Assembly: GCA_005776725.1 (NCBI GenBank)
Contig: SXOO01000241.1
Location: 1 to 46,233, forward strand
From: Pseudomonadota bacterium
GTDB lineage: Bacteria; Myxococcota_A; UBA9042; GCA-2863065
Direction: 5' to 3'
Length of the DNA stretch: 46,233 bases
The notes beneath the pieces are model-generated. The model was not told the DNA's origin, ran no database searches, and saw only the letters and a list, made by a program, of their open reading frames with translations. The position numbers and the translations under genes were made by a program. This document shows, piece after piece, positions 39,427 to 46,233 of the stretch (position 1 is its first letter; every line of letters begins with the position of its first letter).

Positions 39427-39533
39427 CTCGGGACCGAATTTTCTCGGCTGTTCGCTCCAGCCGGCAACCCCGCAGTTCCGGGTTGGGCCACGCGCGATGC
39501 CCCGCTCTCAACCTGCAACACCGTGGATCCGCC

Positions 39534-40490
39534 ATGCTCAACCGACTGCCCAGCCTGAAGACCGCCCCGGCCATCGCTCCAAACGAGCCACTCACCCAGA
39601 TCAGCCCGAGCAACCTGCGAGACTGCTACGGGCTCACCGACGAGGACTTCCAGCTCATCCACGCCATGGGCGCCGACGCCGAGAAGCGCATGCCCTACTA
39701 CCTGGAGCGTTTCTACGCCTGGGTCGAGCTGCGGCCTGAGTTTCGCACCTTCTTCACCGACGACGAGCGCCTGCGGCGTGCTCAGTCCCAGCAGTCGAGC
39801 TACTGGAAGCAGTTCTTCCATGCCCGCCTCGACCTCGCTTATCTGGACCGGCTCAAGATCCTGGGCAGCGTCCACGCGCAGATCGGCCTTCCGGTCGAGG
39901 CCTACCTCGCCAGCGTCCATCTCTTCCTCGAGCTCTTCATCGCCGACATCAACAGCGGTGAGATGAACGCCGTCAAGCACAGCAAAGAGAAGGCCATCAT
40001 CGCCGTCACGCGGCTCATCCACGTGGAGACCGCCGTCGTCATCTCCACCTTCAACGCCCACACCCAGGAGATCATCGCCGAGCAGAGCTCCGCCCTGATG
40101 GAGCTCTCCACCCCGGTCAGCATCCTGTGGGACGGGATCCTCATGCTGCCCATCGTCGGCGTGGTGGACAGCAAGCGCTCGCAGGACATCATGAACGCCA
40201 TGTTGAGGAAGATCGCCTCGGCGAACGGGCGGGTCATGATCCTCGACATCAGCGGCGTGAACATCGTCGACACGGCGGTGGCCAACTACTTCATCAAGAT
40301 GACCAAGGCCACCATGCTCATGGGTTGTCACTGCGTGCTCTCGGGCATCAGCCCCGCCATCGCGCAGACGATCGTCGCCCTCAGCATCGACCTCGGCGAG
40401 GTCACCACCCGTGGCAACCTGAAAGACGCCGTGGCCTTCGCCTTCGAGAAGGTCGGCTTCGCCGTGACCACCGCCAAGTCGCGCGCCTAG
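39534..40490 (+). CDS. rsbR: stressosome sensor RsbR with N-terminal globin
   Basis: This 318-aa protein is the sensor of the stressosome. Residues about 30-180 form a globin-coupled-sensor domain; the segment KILGSVHAQIGLP places a probable heme-binding proximal His at 114, which B. subtilis RsbR lacks. It may therefore sense oxygen, NO or redox state through heme. The C-terminal STAS domain (about 190-310) keeps both phosphothreonines of the family, aligned with T171 and T205 of B. subtilis RsbR: Thr247 in VDTAVANY and Thr279 in AQTIVAL. ATG 39534 is chosen; longer frames upstream do not look coding. No strong SD is seen. It heads an operon of five genes with the stressosome order R-S-T-X. 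Confidence 0.9.
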   Translation: MLNRLPSLKTAPAIAPNEPLTQISPSNLRDCYGLTDEDFQLIHAMGADAEKRMPYYLERFYAWVELRPEFRTFFTDDERLRRAQSQQSSYWKQFFHARLDLAYLDRLKILGSVHAQIGLPVEAYLASVHLFLELFIADINSGEMNAVKHSKEKAIIAVTRLIHVETAVVISTFNAHTQEIIAEQSSALMELSTPVSILWDGILMLPIVGVVDSKRSQDIMNAMLRKIASANGRVMILDISGVNIVDTAVANYFIKMTKATMLMGCHCVLSGISPAIAQTIVALSIDLGEVTTRGNLKDAVAFAFEKVGFAVTTAKSRA

Positions 40491-40516
40491 CCGGCCGCGC
40501 ACCGTCCGGACCTCCG

Positions 40517-41017
40517 ATGGCTATGCCCGCCAGCTACGCGCCCGAGACGCCCCGCGTCACGCTGCAGACCTGCGCAGGCTGCCTCGTGGCCCTGGTGCAG
40601 ATCGACCTTTATTCCACCACGCTCGACCGCTTCCGAGACGATGTCCTCGCCGCGGTCGCCGCCGAAGGGCGGATCCACGGGCTGCTGATCGACCTCTCCG
40701 GCGTGGCTATCCTCGACGCATACGCCTACAACCGATTGTGCGACGTGCTCACCATGGCCCGGGTCATGGGCGTCGCCGGCGTGCTCACCGGCATCCGCCC
40801 CGGCGTTGCGTGGACCCTGGTCGACCTAGAGGTGGACGTCCGCCGCCACCCCACCCGCGCAAGCCTCGACGACGGCATGGACTTCCTGGCCGCGCTGCGC
40901 CAGCCGCAGGTCGGAGCGGACGAAGCGCCCGAAGAAGAGCGCGAACTTCGCGCCCAAGACGACACCGACGCGGCCGTAGCGAAGGCCCTCAACCCCACAA
41001 CAGGCCCCCGCGGATGA
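40517..41017 (+). CDS. rsbS: stressosome scaffold RsbS, phospho-Ser replaced by Ala
   Basis: This 166-aa STAS-domain protein forms the core of the stressosome with RsbR and holds the kinase RsbT. The family pattern is clear (LLIDLSGVAILDAYAYN, then VLTGIRPGVA). In B. subtilis RsbS the phosphorylated Ser59 follows the Asp of the ID(S)F motif; here the aligned residue is Ala68 (LDAYAY). RsbS of this organism therefore probably cannot be phosphorylated there. A C-terminal tail of about 40 acidic residues exceeds the usual length (about 120 aa). It starts 26 nt after rsbR. Its stop overlaps the rsbT start by ATGA (41014-41017). Confidence 0.85.
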   Translation: MAMPASYAPETPRVTLQTCAGCLVALVQIDLYSTTLDRFRDDVLAAVAAEGRIHGLLIDLSGVAILDAYAYNRLCDVLTMARVMGVAGVLTGIRPGVAWTLVDLEVDVRRHPTRASLDDGMDFLAALRQPQVGADEAPEEERELRAQDDTDAAVAKALNPTTGPRG

Positions 41018-41451
41018 CGCCACCGGACCCACGCCGCACCCCCGCGCCGAGCGAACTCTGTACCCGGATCGTCAGCGAACGCGACGCCACAACCGCCACC
41101 CTCAGGGCGCGCCGGTTCGCCCGCGAAATCGGCTTCGACGTCATCAACGAGATGGCCATTGCAACTGCCGTGTCCGAGCTGGTCACGAACGTCGTGCGCT
41201 ATGGCGGAGCAGACGGGGGCACCGCCACCTTCAGCCAGATCACACGCCTCGGCCGGCGAGGCATGCAGGCCGTCGTTCAGGACCGTGGACCGGGCATCGA
41301 AGACCTCGACGCGGCCATGCGCGACCACGTCAGCAGCCGCAAGAGCCTCGGCTTGGGGTTGCCTAGTATCCAGCGGATGATGGACGAATTCGTGATGGTC
41401 TCCGAAGTCGGCGTGGGGACCACCGCAACGATCCGGCAGTGGCTCAGGTGA
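41014..41451 (+). CDS. rsbT: stressosome kinase RsbT
   Basis: This 145-aa GHKL-type kinase phosphorylates RsbR and RsbS and then leaves the stressosome to activate an effector. Visible motifs are the N box ELVTNVVRYGG (about 49-59), G1 QDRGPGIED (about 90-98) and G2 SLGLGLPSIQRM (about 112-123). The length and motif order fit RsbT. The start ATG 41014 lies in the rsbS stop (ATGA), so their ratio is probably set by coupled translation. Confidence 0.9.
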   Translation: MTPPDPRRTPAPSELCTRIVSERDATTATLRARRFAREIGFDVINEMAIATAVSELVTNVVRYGGADGGTATFSQITRLGRRGMQAVVQDRGPGIEDLDAAMRDHVSSRKSLGLGLPSIQRMMDEFVMVSEVGVGTTATIRQWLR

Positions 41452-42092
41452 GCGACCACCCAGACACGCTCGGCTCCGGAGCCGACCTGGCCGACGAGCG
41501 GATCTTCGACCACGCCGTGCACAACCGTCCCTACGGCAACCTGAGGATCAGCGGCGACCTCGGCCTCGTCATCGAGCGACCCGAAGGCGTCTTCGTCGCC
41601 ATAATCGACGTCCTGGGCCACGGGCCGAGCGCCAACACCACCGCCCGCCAGATCGAACTGCTCCTGACCCAGCCCGACCTCGACGTCCGCGACGTCACGA
41701 GCGTGTTGCGTGCCCTGCACCATGCCCTCCTGGACAAACGCGGCTGCGCGGCCGGCCTGGCTTGGTGCGACCGTGCCACCGGAAAGCTCCGCTACACCGC
41801 GGTCGGAAACACCGCAGCACGCTGCTTCCCCGCTGTCGGCAAAGAGGTGCGCCTGCTCTCGCGCGACGGCACCCTGGGGGCCGCTGTCCCCACGCCGCGC
41901 GAGGAGTCGCTCACCCTCTCCCCCGGCGACGTGCTCGTGCTGTACACCGACGGGGTCTCCGATAGCTTCAAGCTGAGCGACTACCCTCTGTTACGCGGCG
42001 ACAGCGCCGAAGTCGTGGCCCGCACCCTCGTTCAGCGTTTCGGCAAGACCCACGACGACGCCACCGCCATCTGCCTGAGGTGGAAGCGATGA
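41448..42092 (+). CDS. rsbX: RsbX-type PP2C phosphatase
   Basis: This 214-aa protein is a PP2C-type phosphatase that resets the stressosome by dephosphorylating RsbR and RsbS. Metal-binding Asp residues appear in IIDVLGHGP and LYTDGVSD, with the GDL and GNTAAR segments in between. GTG 41448 overlaps the rsbT stop (GTGA); GTG 41439 is an in-frame alternative. It lies directly before the cyclase gene. Since RsbS here lacks the phospho-Ser, RsbX should act mainly on the RsbR threonines. Confidence 0.85.
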   Translation: MSDHPDTLGSGADLADERIFDHAVHNRPYGNLRISGDLGLVIERPEGVFVAIIDVLGHGPSANTTARQIELLLTQPDLDVRDVTSVLRALHHALLDKRGCAAGLAWCDRATGKLRYTAVGNTAARCFPAVGKEVRLLSRDGTLGAAVPTPREESLTLSPGDVLVLYTDGVSDSFKLSDYPLLRGDSAEVVARTLVQRFGKTHDDATAICLRWKR

Positions 42093-43165
42093 ACACTTCC
42101 AACAGCGCGATAACCCTCGGAACGCTCAAGCTCGAGTCTGAGGCCCAGCTGGTCGACGCTCGCAGGAAACTGTACGAGCTCGCCACTCTGCTGGGCTTCT
42201 GTGACCTGTCCTGCGCCCGGCTGGCAGGCTTCGTCTCCGAGGCCGGCCGCCGCTTGCGCCGGCAACAGGTTGACGGCGCCCCCCCCACGGTGAGAGTCCT
42301 CCTGTCGTCTGCTAGGCCAACCACAACTCTACTGATCGAGCTGCAACCAGTCATCGACCCCAGCCGCATGCCCGCCATCGAGGGCTTCTTCGACGAGGTC
42401 GACAACAGGCAGTTGGAGTCGAGCCGCTGCGTCACCCTCCTCCGTGCGTGCCCCATCCTGGGCCCGCAGTTGTCAGCACCCTTCGTCGCCCAGCTGCGCG
42501 AGCGGATGGAACACCTCAGCCCGGCCGACAAGCTGCTGCGCGTCATCCTGCCCAACTGGATCGCGGAGGAGCTCACGATCCACGACAGCGTGAAGACCCG
42601 CCGCCACAACGAAGTCGCCGTGATCTTCTCCGATGTCGTCGGTTTCACCTCCTTCTGCGACGGGCGCGAACCTGACGAGGTGGTCGAGTGCCTCCAGGAG
42701 TTCAGTCACGTCTTCGAAGCCGTTGCCCACAGACACGGCGTCGAGAAGATCAAGACCATCGGCGACTGCTTCATGGCCACCGCGGGGCTGCTCGACGACC
42801 ACCCAAACCCCTGCGCCGTCGCGGTCGCGTGCGGCCTCGACATGATCAAGGCCGCCTCCGAGATGACGAGCGGTTGGGTTCTGAGGGTGGGCATCCACGT
42901 GGGCCCTGTCATCGCCGGCATCGTCGGCGTACGACGCTTCGCCTACGACCTCTGGGGCGACACCGTCAACGTCGCCAGCCGCATGGAGACCCACGGCGTC
43001 CCGGCTGCCGTTCACGCGAGCGAGGAGGTGTATGAGCGCACCAAACACCTCTTCGCCTGGGAAGCCCGCGGCAACATCAGCATCAAGAACCGCGGTGAGA
43101 TGCCCACCTACCTCTTGAGCCCGGACAGCGCGTACCTCACCGGAGCGGTCGGCCTGCTCCACTGA
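42089..43165 (+). CDS. class III adenylate cyclase, probable stressosome output
   Basis: This 358-aa protein has an N-terminal region (about 1-160) with a short GHKL-like or helical segment of unclear fold, then a class III cyclase catalytic domain (about 170-340). Key residues: metal-binding Asp182 in VIFSDVVGFT and Asp226 in IGDCFMA; adenine-recognising Lys220 in EKIKTIG and Asp287 in YDLWGDTVN, the Lys/Asp pair of adenylate rather than guanylate cyclases; and a transition-state Asn/Arg in VNVASRME. It should make cAMP from ATP. No membrane segment is seen, so it is cytosolic. The ATG overlaps the rsbX stop (ATGA), with SD GAGGTGG, placing the cyclase in the stressosome operon. That RsbT activates it is inference. 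Confidence 0.85.
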   Translation: MNTSNSAITLGTLKLESEAQLVDARRKLYELATLLGFCDLSCARLAGFVSEAGRRLRRQQVDGAPPTVRVLLSSARPTTTLLIELQPVIDPSRMPAIEGFFDEVDNRQLESSRCVTLLRACPILGPQLSAPFVAQLRERMEHLSPADKLLRVILPNWIAEELTIHDSVKTRRHNEVAVIFSDVVGFTSFCDGREPDEVVECLQEFSHVFEAVAHRHGVEKIKTIGDCFMATAGLLDDHPNPCAVAVACGLDMIKAASEMTSGWVLRVGIHVGPVIAGIVGVRRFAYDLWGDTVNVASRMETHGVPAAVHASEEVYERTKHLFAWEARGNISIKNRGEMPTYLLSPDSAYLTGAVGLLH

Positions 43166-43193
43166 AGCCGAGCTGAACACGTGTGATCGGCCG

Positions 43194-43221
43194 GCGACAT
43201 CCTCGGGCCAATCGTGATAAG
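43194..43221 (+). promoter_or_regulatory. candidate promoter for the amidohydrolase pair
   Basis: GCGACA (43194-43199), a 16-nt spacer and GATAAG (43216-43221) lie before ATG 43231, which begins 9 nt after the -10 box. There is no SD. It is weaker than the other leaderless promoters in this window. Confidence 0.3.
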
Positions 43222-43230
43222 CGACCGGCT

Positions 43231-44241
43231 ATGCAGACCCGCTTCGACGGCCTCCTCGACCTCGCCCGCCTCCCCTACTTCGAGGTTCGCGATGGACATC
43301 TGGTGCTGGCAGACGCGTCGCTCGGCCCCACCGTCGACGTCCACACGCACCTTGCCCTCAGCTACATCCTGCCGGCCACGGTGGACCTCTTGGCCCGCCA
43401 CGACGAGGTCGAGCACTACCTCCCGAAGGAGCGGGCGCTCGACCTCGACATCTACGTCAACAAGAACTTCTCGGACGCCGACCTCTCCCGATTGAAGCGC
43501 GACCTCACGTTCGGCGCGCTGCACTCCGGCGGTATGCGGCGCACACACACGGCGCCGAACCTGCTCCGGGAGATGGCCGAGCTCGGGATCCGCAGCTCTG
43601 TGCTCCTGCCGATCGAGTTCCCCGTCCTCTCGAACAACGCGGAGCGCTGGCTCAAGGCCACAGCGGGAGACCCGGGCTTCGTCGGCTTCGGCTCGGTGCA
43701 CCCGCTCATGCCGAACGTCGCGAAGCGGCTCGACCAGCAGATCGCCCTCGGCGCCCGTGGCATCAAGTTCCATCCCGCCGTGCAGCTCATCTCGCCCAGC
43801 CACCCCAAGGCGATGGCCCTGTACCGACTGTGCGCGGCCCGGAAGCTCACCGTGTTGTTTCATTGCGGGCCGGTGGGAATCGAGACGGCCGCGGGGCGCA
43901 AGCGCTCACTCGTGCGGTTGTACGAGCCGGCGATCGCCGAGAATCCGGACGTGTCCTTCATCCTCGGCCACTCGGGGGCCCTCCAGATGGAGGAGGCCCT
44001 GGCCTTCTCGAAGCGATACCCGAACGTGTGGCTCGAGGTCTCGAGCCAGTCGGTCACGAACGTGGGGCGAATCCTCGACGAGGCCCCACAAGACCGCGTG
44101 CTTTTCGGCACGGACTGGCCCTTCTATCACCAGGCCATCGTGCTCGCGAAGGTGTACCTGGCAACGGAGTCCCGCCCCGAAGCGCGCCGACGGGTCCTCT
44201 ACGACAACGCGGCGAGCTTGTTTGGGTTGCCCACACCATGA
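43231..44241 (+). CDS. amidohydrolase_2 family metal-dependent hydrolase
   Basis: This 336-aa TIM-barrel hydrolase shows the family metal ligands: VDVHTHLA (HxH) near residue 35, IKFHPAVQ, VLFHCGP, ILGHSG and FGTDWPFY with the catalytic Asp near residue 295. Members hydrolyse or decarboxylate ring and amide substrates; the substrate here cannot be given. There is no signal peptide. It overlaps the next gene by ATGA (44238-44241), so the pair is coupled and probably works on the same pathway. ATG 43231 is preferred to the frame extending to 43183. Confidence 0.85.
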   Translation: MQTRFDGLLDLARLPYFEVRDGHLVLADASLGPTVDVHTHLALSYILPATVDLLARHDEVEHYLPKERALDLDIYVNKNFSDADLSRLKRDLTFGALHSGGMRRTHTAPNLLREMAELGIRSSVLLPIEFPVLSNNAERWLKATAGDPGFVGFGSVHPLMPNVAKRLDQQIALGARGIKFHPAVQLISPSHPKAMALYRLCAARKLTVLFHCGPVGIETAAGRKRSLVRLYEPAIAENPDVSFILGHSGALQMEEALAFSKRYPNVWLEVSSQSVTNVGRILDEAPQDRVLFGTDWPFYHQAIVLAKVYLATESRPEARRRVLYDNAASLFGLPTP

Positions 44242-45992
44242 AACACGAGCTCGTCATCCGTGGAGGACTGGTAGTCGATGGTTCCGGCGAGCCTGCGGTC
44301 GCCGCAGACGTGGCCATCGACCGGGGACGTATCACGGCGATCGGGCCCACGCTTCGGGGCCAACGCGAGGTGGACGCGTCGGGGGCGCTGGTCACCCCGG
44401 GCTTCGTCGACATCCACACGCACTACGATGGTCAGGTGTCTTGGGACGCGGACCTCGCCCCCTCCGTGTTCCATGGCGTAACCACCGTGGTCATCGGCAA
44501 CTGCGGCGTGGGATTCGCGCCGTGTAAGCGCGCCGACCGCGAGCGCCTCATCGAACTCATGCAGGGCGTCGAGGACATCCCGGGGAGCGCGCTGCACGAG
44601 GGCCTCACGTGGGACTGGGAGAGTTTCCCGGAGTACCTCGACGCGCTCGGGCGGGTACCGCGGACGCTGGACGTGGCCTGCCAGGTGCCGCACGACCCGC
44701 TCCGCGTGACGGTCATGGGAGACCGCGCCGTGGCTGGAGAGCCCGCGACGGACGCCGATGTGGCCGAGATGCGACGACTGCTCCGCGAGGCCCTGGTGGC
44801 GGGCGCCGTGGGCTTCTCGACTGGCCGAACGGACAACCACAAAGACATCCACGGGCGCGACACCCCGGCGGCGCGGTCAGCGTCCTCAGAGCTCGCCGGG
44901 ATCGCCGAGGCCTTTCGGGGGCTCGACCACGGCGTGTTGAGTGCGGTGTCGGACTTCGACCTCAACGACTCCAAGACCGCCTTCGACGGAGAGTTCGACG
45001 TCCTCGAGCGGATGTCGGAGGCGTCCGGGAGGCGCTTCTCGGTGTCGCTCATGCAGCGCATCAAGGACTCCGAGGAGTGGCGCCGAATCCTGCGGCGGGC
45101 AGAAGCAGCCACGGCGCGCGGTGTAACGATGCGCGTGCAAGTGGCGCCGCGGGGCATCGGGGTGATCCTCGGCCTCGAAGCCACGTTTCACCCGTTCGTG
45201 GGCCACCCGACCTACAAGGCCATGGCGCACCTGCCCCTCGCCGAGCGGGTGCAGGCGCTCCGGCGACCAGACGTGCGCGAGCGCCTGCTGGCGGAGTCTC
45301 CGGACCGGGTCTCGGGTGACGGGAGCGCGGTGCCGCCGCTCGTGGACCAGCTGCTCCAGAACCTGGACTTCGTCGCCCTGCGCCTCTGGCCGCTGGTCGA
45401 CGGCTTCGACTACGAGCCGCGCCTGCCCGACTCACTGCTCGGCCGTGCGATGGGCAGCGGTCGGCGCACGATCGAGGTGGTGCTGGACGCGCTGCTCGAG
45501 GACGAGGGCAGAGCGCTCCTCTACTTCCCGATCTTCAACTACCTCCAGGGGAACCTGAACGTCGTCGCCGACATGCTGCACCACCCCCTGGCGCTACCCG
45601 GCCTCTCGGACGGCGGTGCGCACGTGGGGACGATCTGTGACGCGTCGATGCCGACGTTCCTGCTCACGCACTGGACGCGCGACCGCCAGGATCGCCGGAT
45701 GTCGGTAGAGCGCGCCATCCAGATGCTGGCGGCCGACACGGCGGCGCACATGGGCTTCGCCGACCGCGGCCGATTGGCCCCGGGGTTGCGCGCTGACCTG
45801 AACGTCATCGACCACGGCGCGCTCCGGCTACGGAAGCCGCGGATCGTAGCCGACCTCCCGGCGGGGGGCCGACGCTTCCTTCAGGACGCAGTGGGGTATC
45901 GGGCCACGGTGGTGGCTGGAGAGGTGATCGTGACGGACGGCCAACTCACGGGAGCCCGCCCCGGGCGGGTGCTCCGCGGAGGCGGGCGCTGA
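44238..45992 (+). CDS. N-acyl-D-amino-acid deacylase family amidohydrolase
   Basis: This 584-aa amidohydrolase begins with the small beta domain (ELVIRGGLVVDGSG) and then GFVDIHTHYDGQ (HxH metal site, about residue 60). Further family features are GNCGVGFAPC with a metal-ligand Cys near residue 95, GAVGFSTG, and GLSDGGAHVG with the catalytic Asp near residue 460. D-aminoacylases remove acyl groups from N-acyl-D-amino acids; that exact substrate is inferred. It has no signal peptide. Its ATG is inside the upstream stop. The stop at 45992 faces the rpoC end. Confidence 0.85.
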   Translation: MKHELVIRGGLVVDGSGEPAVAADVAIDRGRITAIGPTLRGQREVDASGALVTPGFVDIHTHYDGQVSWDADLAPSVFHGVTTVVIGNCGVGFAPCKRADRERLIELMQGVEDIPGSALHEGLTWDWESFPEYLDALGRVPRTLDVACQVPHDPLRVTVMGDRAVAGEPATDADVAEMRRLLREALVAGAVGFSTGRTDNHKDIHGRDTPAARSASSELAGIAEAFRGLDHGVLSAVSDFDLNDSKTAFDGEFDVLERMSEASGRRFSVSLMQRIKDSEEWRRILRRAEAATARGVTMRVQVAPRGIGVILGLEATFHPFVGHPTYKAMAHLPLAERVQALRRPDVRERLLAESPDRVSGDGSAVPPLVDQLLQNLDFVALRLWPLVDGFDYEPRLPDSLLGRAMGSGRRTIEVVLDALLEDEGRALLYFPIFNYLQGNLNVVADMLHHPLALPGLSDGGAHVGTICDASMPTFLLTHWTRDRQDRRMSVERAIQMLAADTAAHMGFADRGRLAPGLRADLNVIDHGALRLRKPRIVADLPAGGRRFLQDAVGYRATVVAGEVIVTDGQLTGARPGRVLRGGGR

Positions 45993-46057
45993 GCTCTCTC
46001 AGAGCTCGCCCAAGCACCTGAGGCTTGGGCCGGCGGCGGGACTTGCCCGCCAGCCGG
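45991..46057. terminator. three adjacent hairpins between convergent genes (probable bidirectional terminator)
   Basis: Hairpin 1 is GAGCTCT-ctc-AGAGCTC (45991-46007), overlapping the stop of the upstream gene by two bases. Hairpin 2 is GCCCAAGC-acctgag-GCTTGGGC (46008-46030). Hairpin 3 has arms ccggcggcggg (46030-46040) and cccgccagccgg (46046-46057) with one bulged A. No long T tract follows, but the position between two convergent genes fits a bidirectional terminator. Confidence 0.6.
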
Positions 46058-46063
46058 CGCTCA

Positions 46064-46233
46064 TCACGCCACCGCGTCGAGGTCCTCTTCGTCCTCGAGG
46101 TCGTCGGTCTCGATGACCTTGAGGGGACGGTAGTGCCGCACGCCGGTGCCTGCCGGGATGATGCGGCCCATGATCACGTTCTCCTTGAGGCCCTTCAGGT
46201 AGTCGATCTTGCCCGAGAGCGAGGCCTCGGTGA
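46064..46233 (-). CDS. rpoC: RNA polymerase beta' subunit, C-terminal fragment (cut by window edge)
   Basis: The minus strand reads TEASLSGKIDYLKGLKEN, then VIMGRIIPAGTG, then an acidic tail ending DLDAVA and stop TGA (46066-46064). This is the highly conserved C-terminal end of RpoC, the beta' subunit that carries the active-site magnesium elsewhere in the protein. Only the last 55 codons are present; the rest lies beyond the window. The gene is on the minus strand, convergent with the deacylase gene. Confidence 0.95.
   Translation of the reverse strand, partial: TEASLSGKIDYLKGLKENVIMGRIIPAGTGVRHYRPLKVIETDDLEDEEDLDAVA

Larger units (their letters stand above)
39153..39533. other. 381-bp intergenic region before the stressosome operon
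   Basis: No gene is visible; an open frame from 39252 has atypical, Ser/Arg-rich content and is rejected. The region is less GC-rich than its surroundings (TTATAAAGAAA at 39202). It holds a small hairpin just after the upstream stop (cggtt-gagc-aaccg, 39157-39170), a perfect palindrome at 39305-39317 and an inverted repeat at 39411-39426. A weak promoter candidate has CCGACC (39174-39179), 18 nt, TAGGTT (39198-39203), which would give a leader of about 320 nt. Confidence 0.4.

Noticed and set aside
39252..39533. N-terminal extension of rsbR to 39252
   Set aside because: The added residues are Ser/Arg/Pro-rich with no similarity to RsbR proteins, and the palindromes in this stretch suit regulatory DNA better.

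Overview
The window is GC-rich DNA (roughly two-thirds G+C by eye) from a bacterium that looks like a member of the Myxococcota or a close deltaproteobacterial relative. The basis is gene content: large Cys-rich secreted proteins with DUF4215-type and MopE-type repeats, one protein ending in a MYXO-CTERM-like tail, a Ser/Thr kinase fused to a STAND NTPase and an FGE-like domain, PHP-domain lipoproteins, and a DUF4157 protein beside a twin-AAA+ ATPase. The genus cannot be named from the sequence alone. I see no rRNA, tRNA, CRISPR array, insertion sequence or prophage.

Layout. 0.1-5 kb: a secreted collagen-like protein and two Cys-rich lipoproteins. 5-8.5 kb: an unknown protein overlapping a pyroglutamyl-peptidase-like gene, an orphan antitoxin-like gene and an SGNH-hydrolase lipoprotein. 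8.6-18 kb: a 1360-aa repeat protein, a short lipoprotein-like ORF carrying a piece of a xanthine-dehydrogenase FAD domain, and a 1436-aa kinase/STAND/FGE/caspase-like-fold protein. 18-24.7 kb: an unknown CxxC protein, a PHP lipoprotein, an LNS2-like phosphatase translationally coupled to an ACT-domain malic enzyme, and two small paralogous membrane proteins. 24.7-31.5 kb: an eCIS-like module (unknown protein, twin AAA+ ATPase, DUF4157 protein). 31.7-34.5 kb: an ABC exporter operon. 34.6-39.2 kb: dapF overlapping a very large MopE-repeat/beta-propeller lipoprotein. 39.5-43.2 kb: a complete stressosome operon (globin-RsbR, RsbS, RsbT, RsbX-type phosphatase) whose last gene is a class III nucleotide cyclase. 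43.2-46.0 kb: two coupled amidohydrolases. The right edge holds the 3' end of rpoC on the minus strand, too short for ordinary ORF lists.

How genes work together. The clearest system is the stressosome: a heme-globin-type sensor RsbR, a scaffold RsbS whose phospho-serine is replaced by Ala, the kinase RsbT and phosphatase RsbX, with a cyclase as the probable output, so that an oxygen/redox signal would be turned into cAMP. The second notable locus is the DUF4157/AAA+ module, which may be an effector and its loading ATPase for a contractile injection system encoded elsewhere; its DUF4157 leader carries two interleaved 8-bp inverted repeats that could form a pseudoknot. A third pattern is regulatory: several genes without a Shine-Dalgarno sequence have a sigma70-like promoter whose -10 box ends 6-9 nt before the start codon, which predicts leaderless mRNAs.
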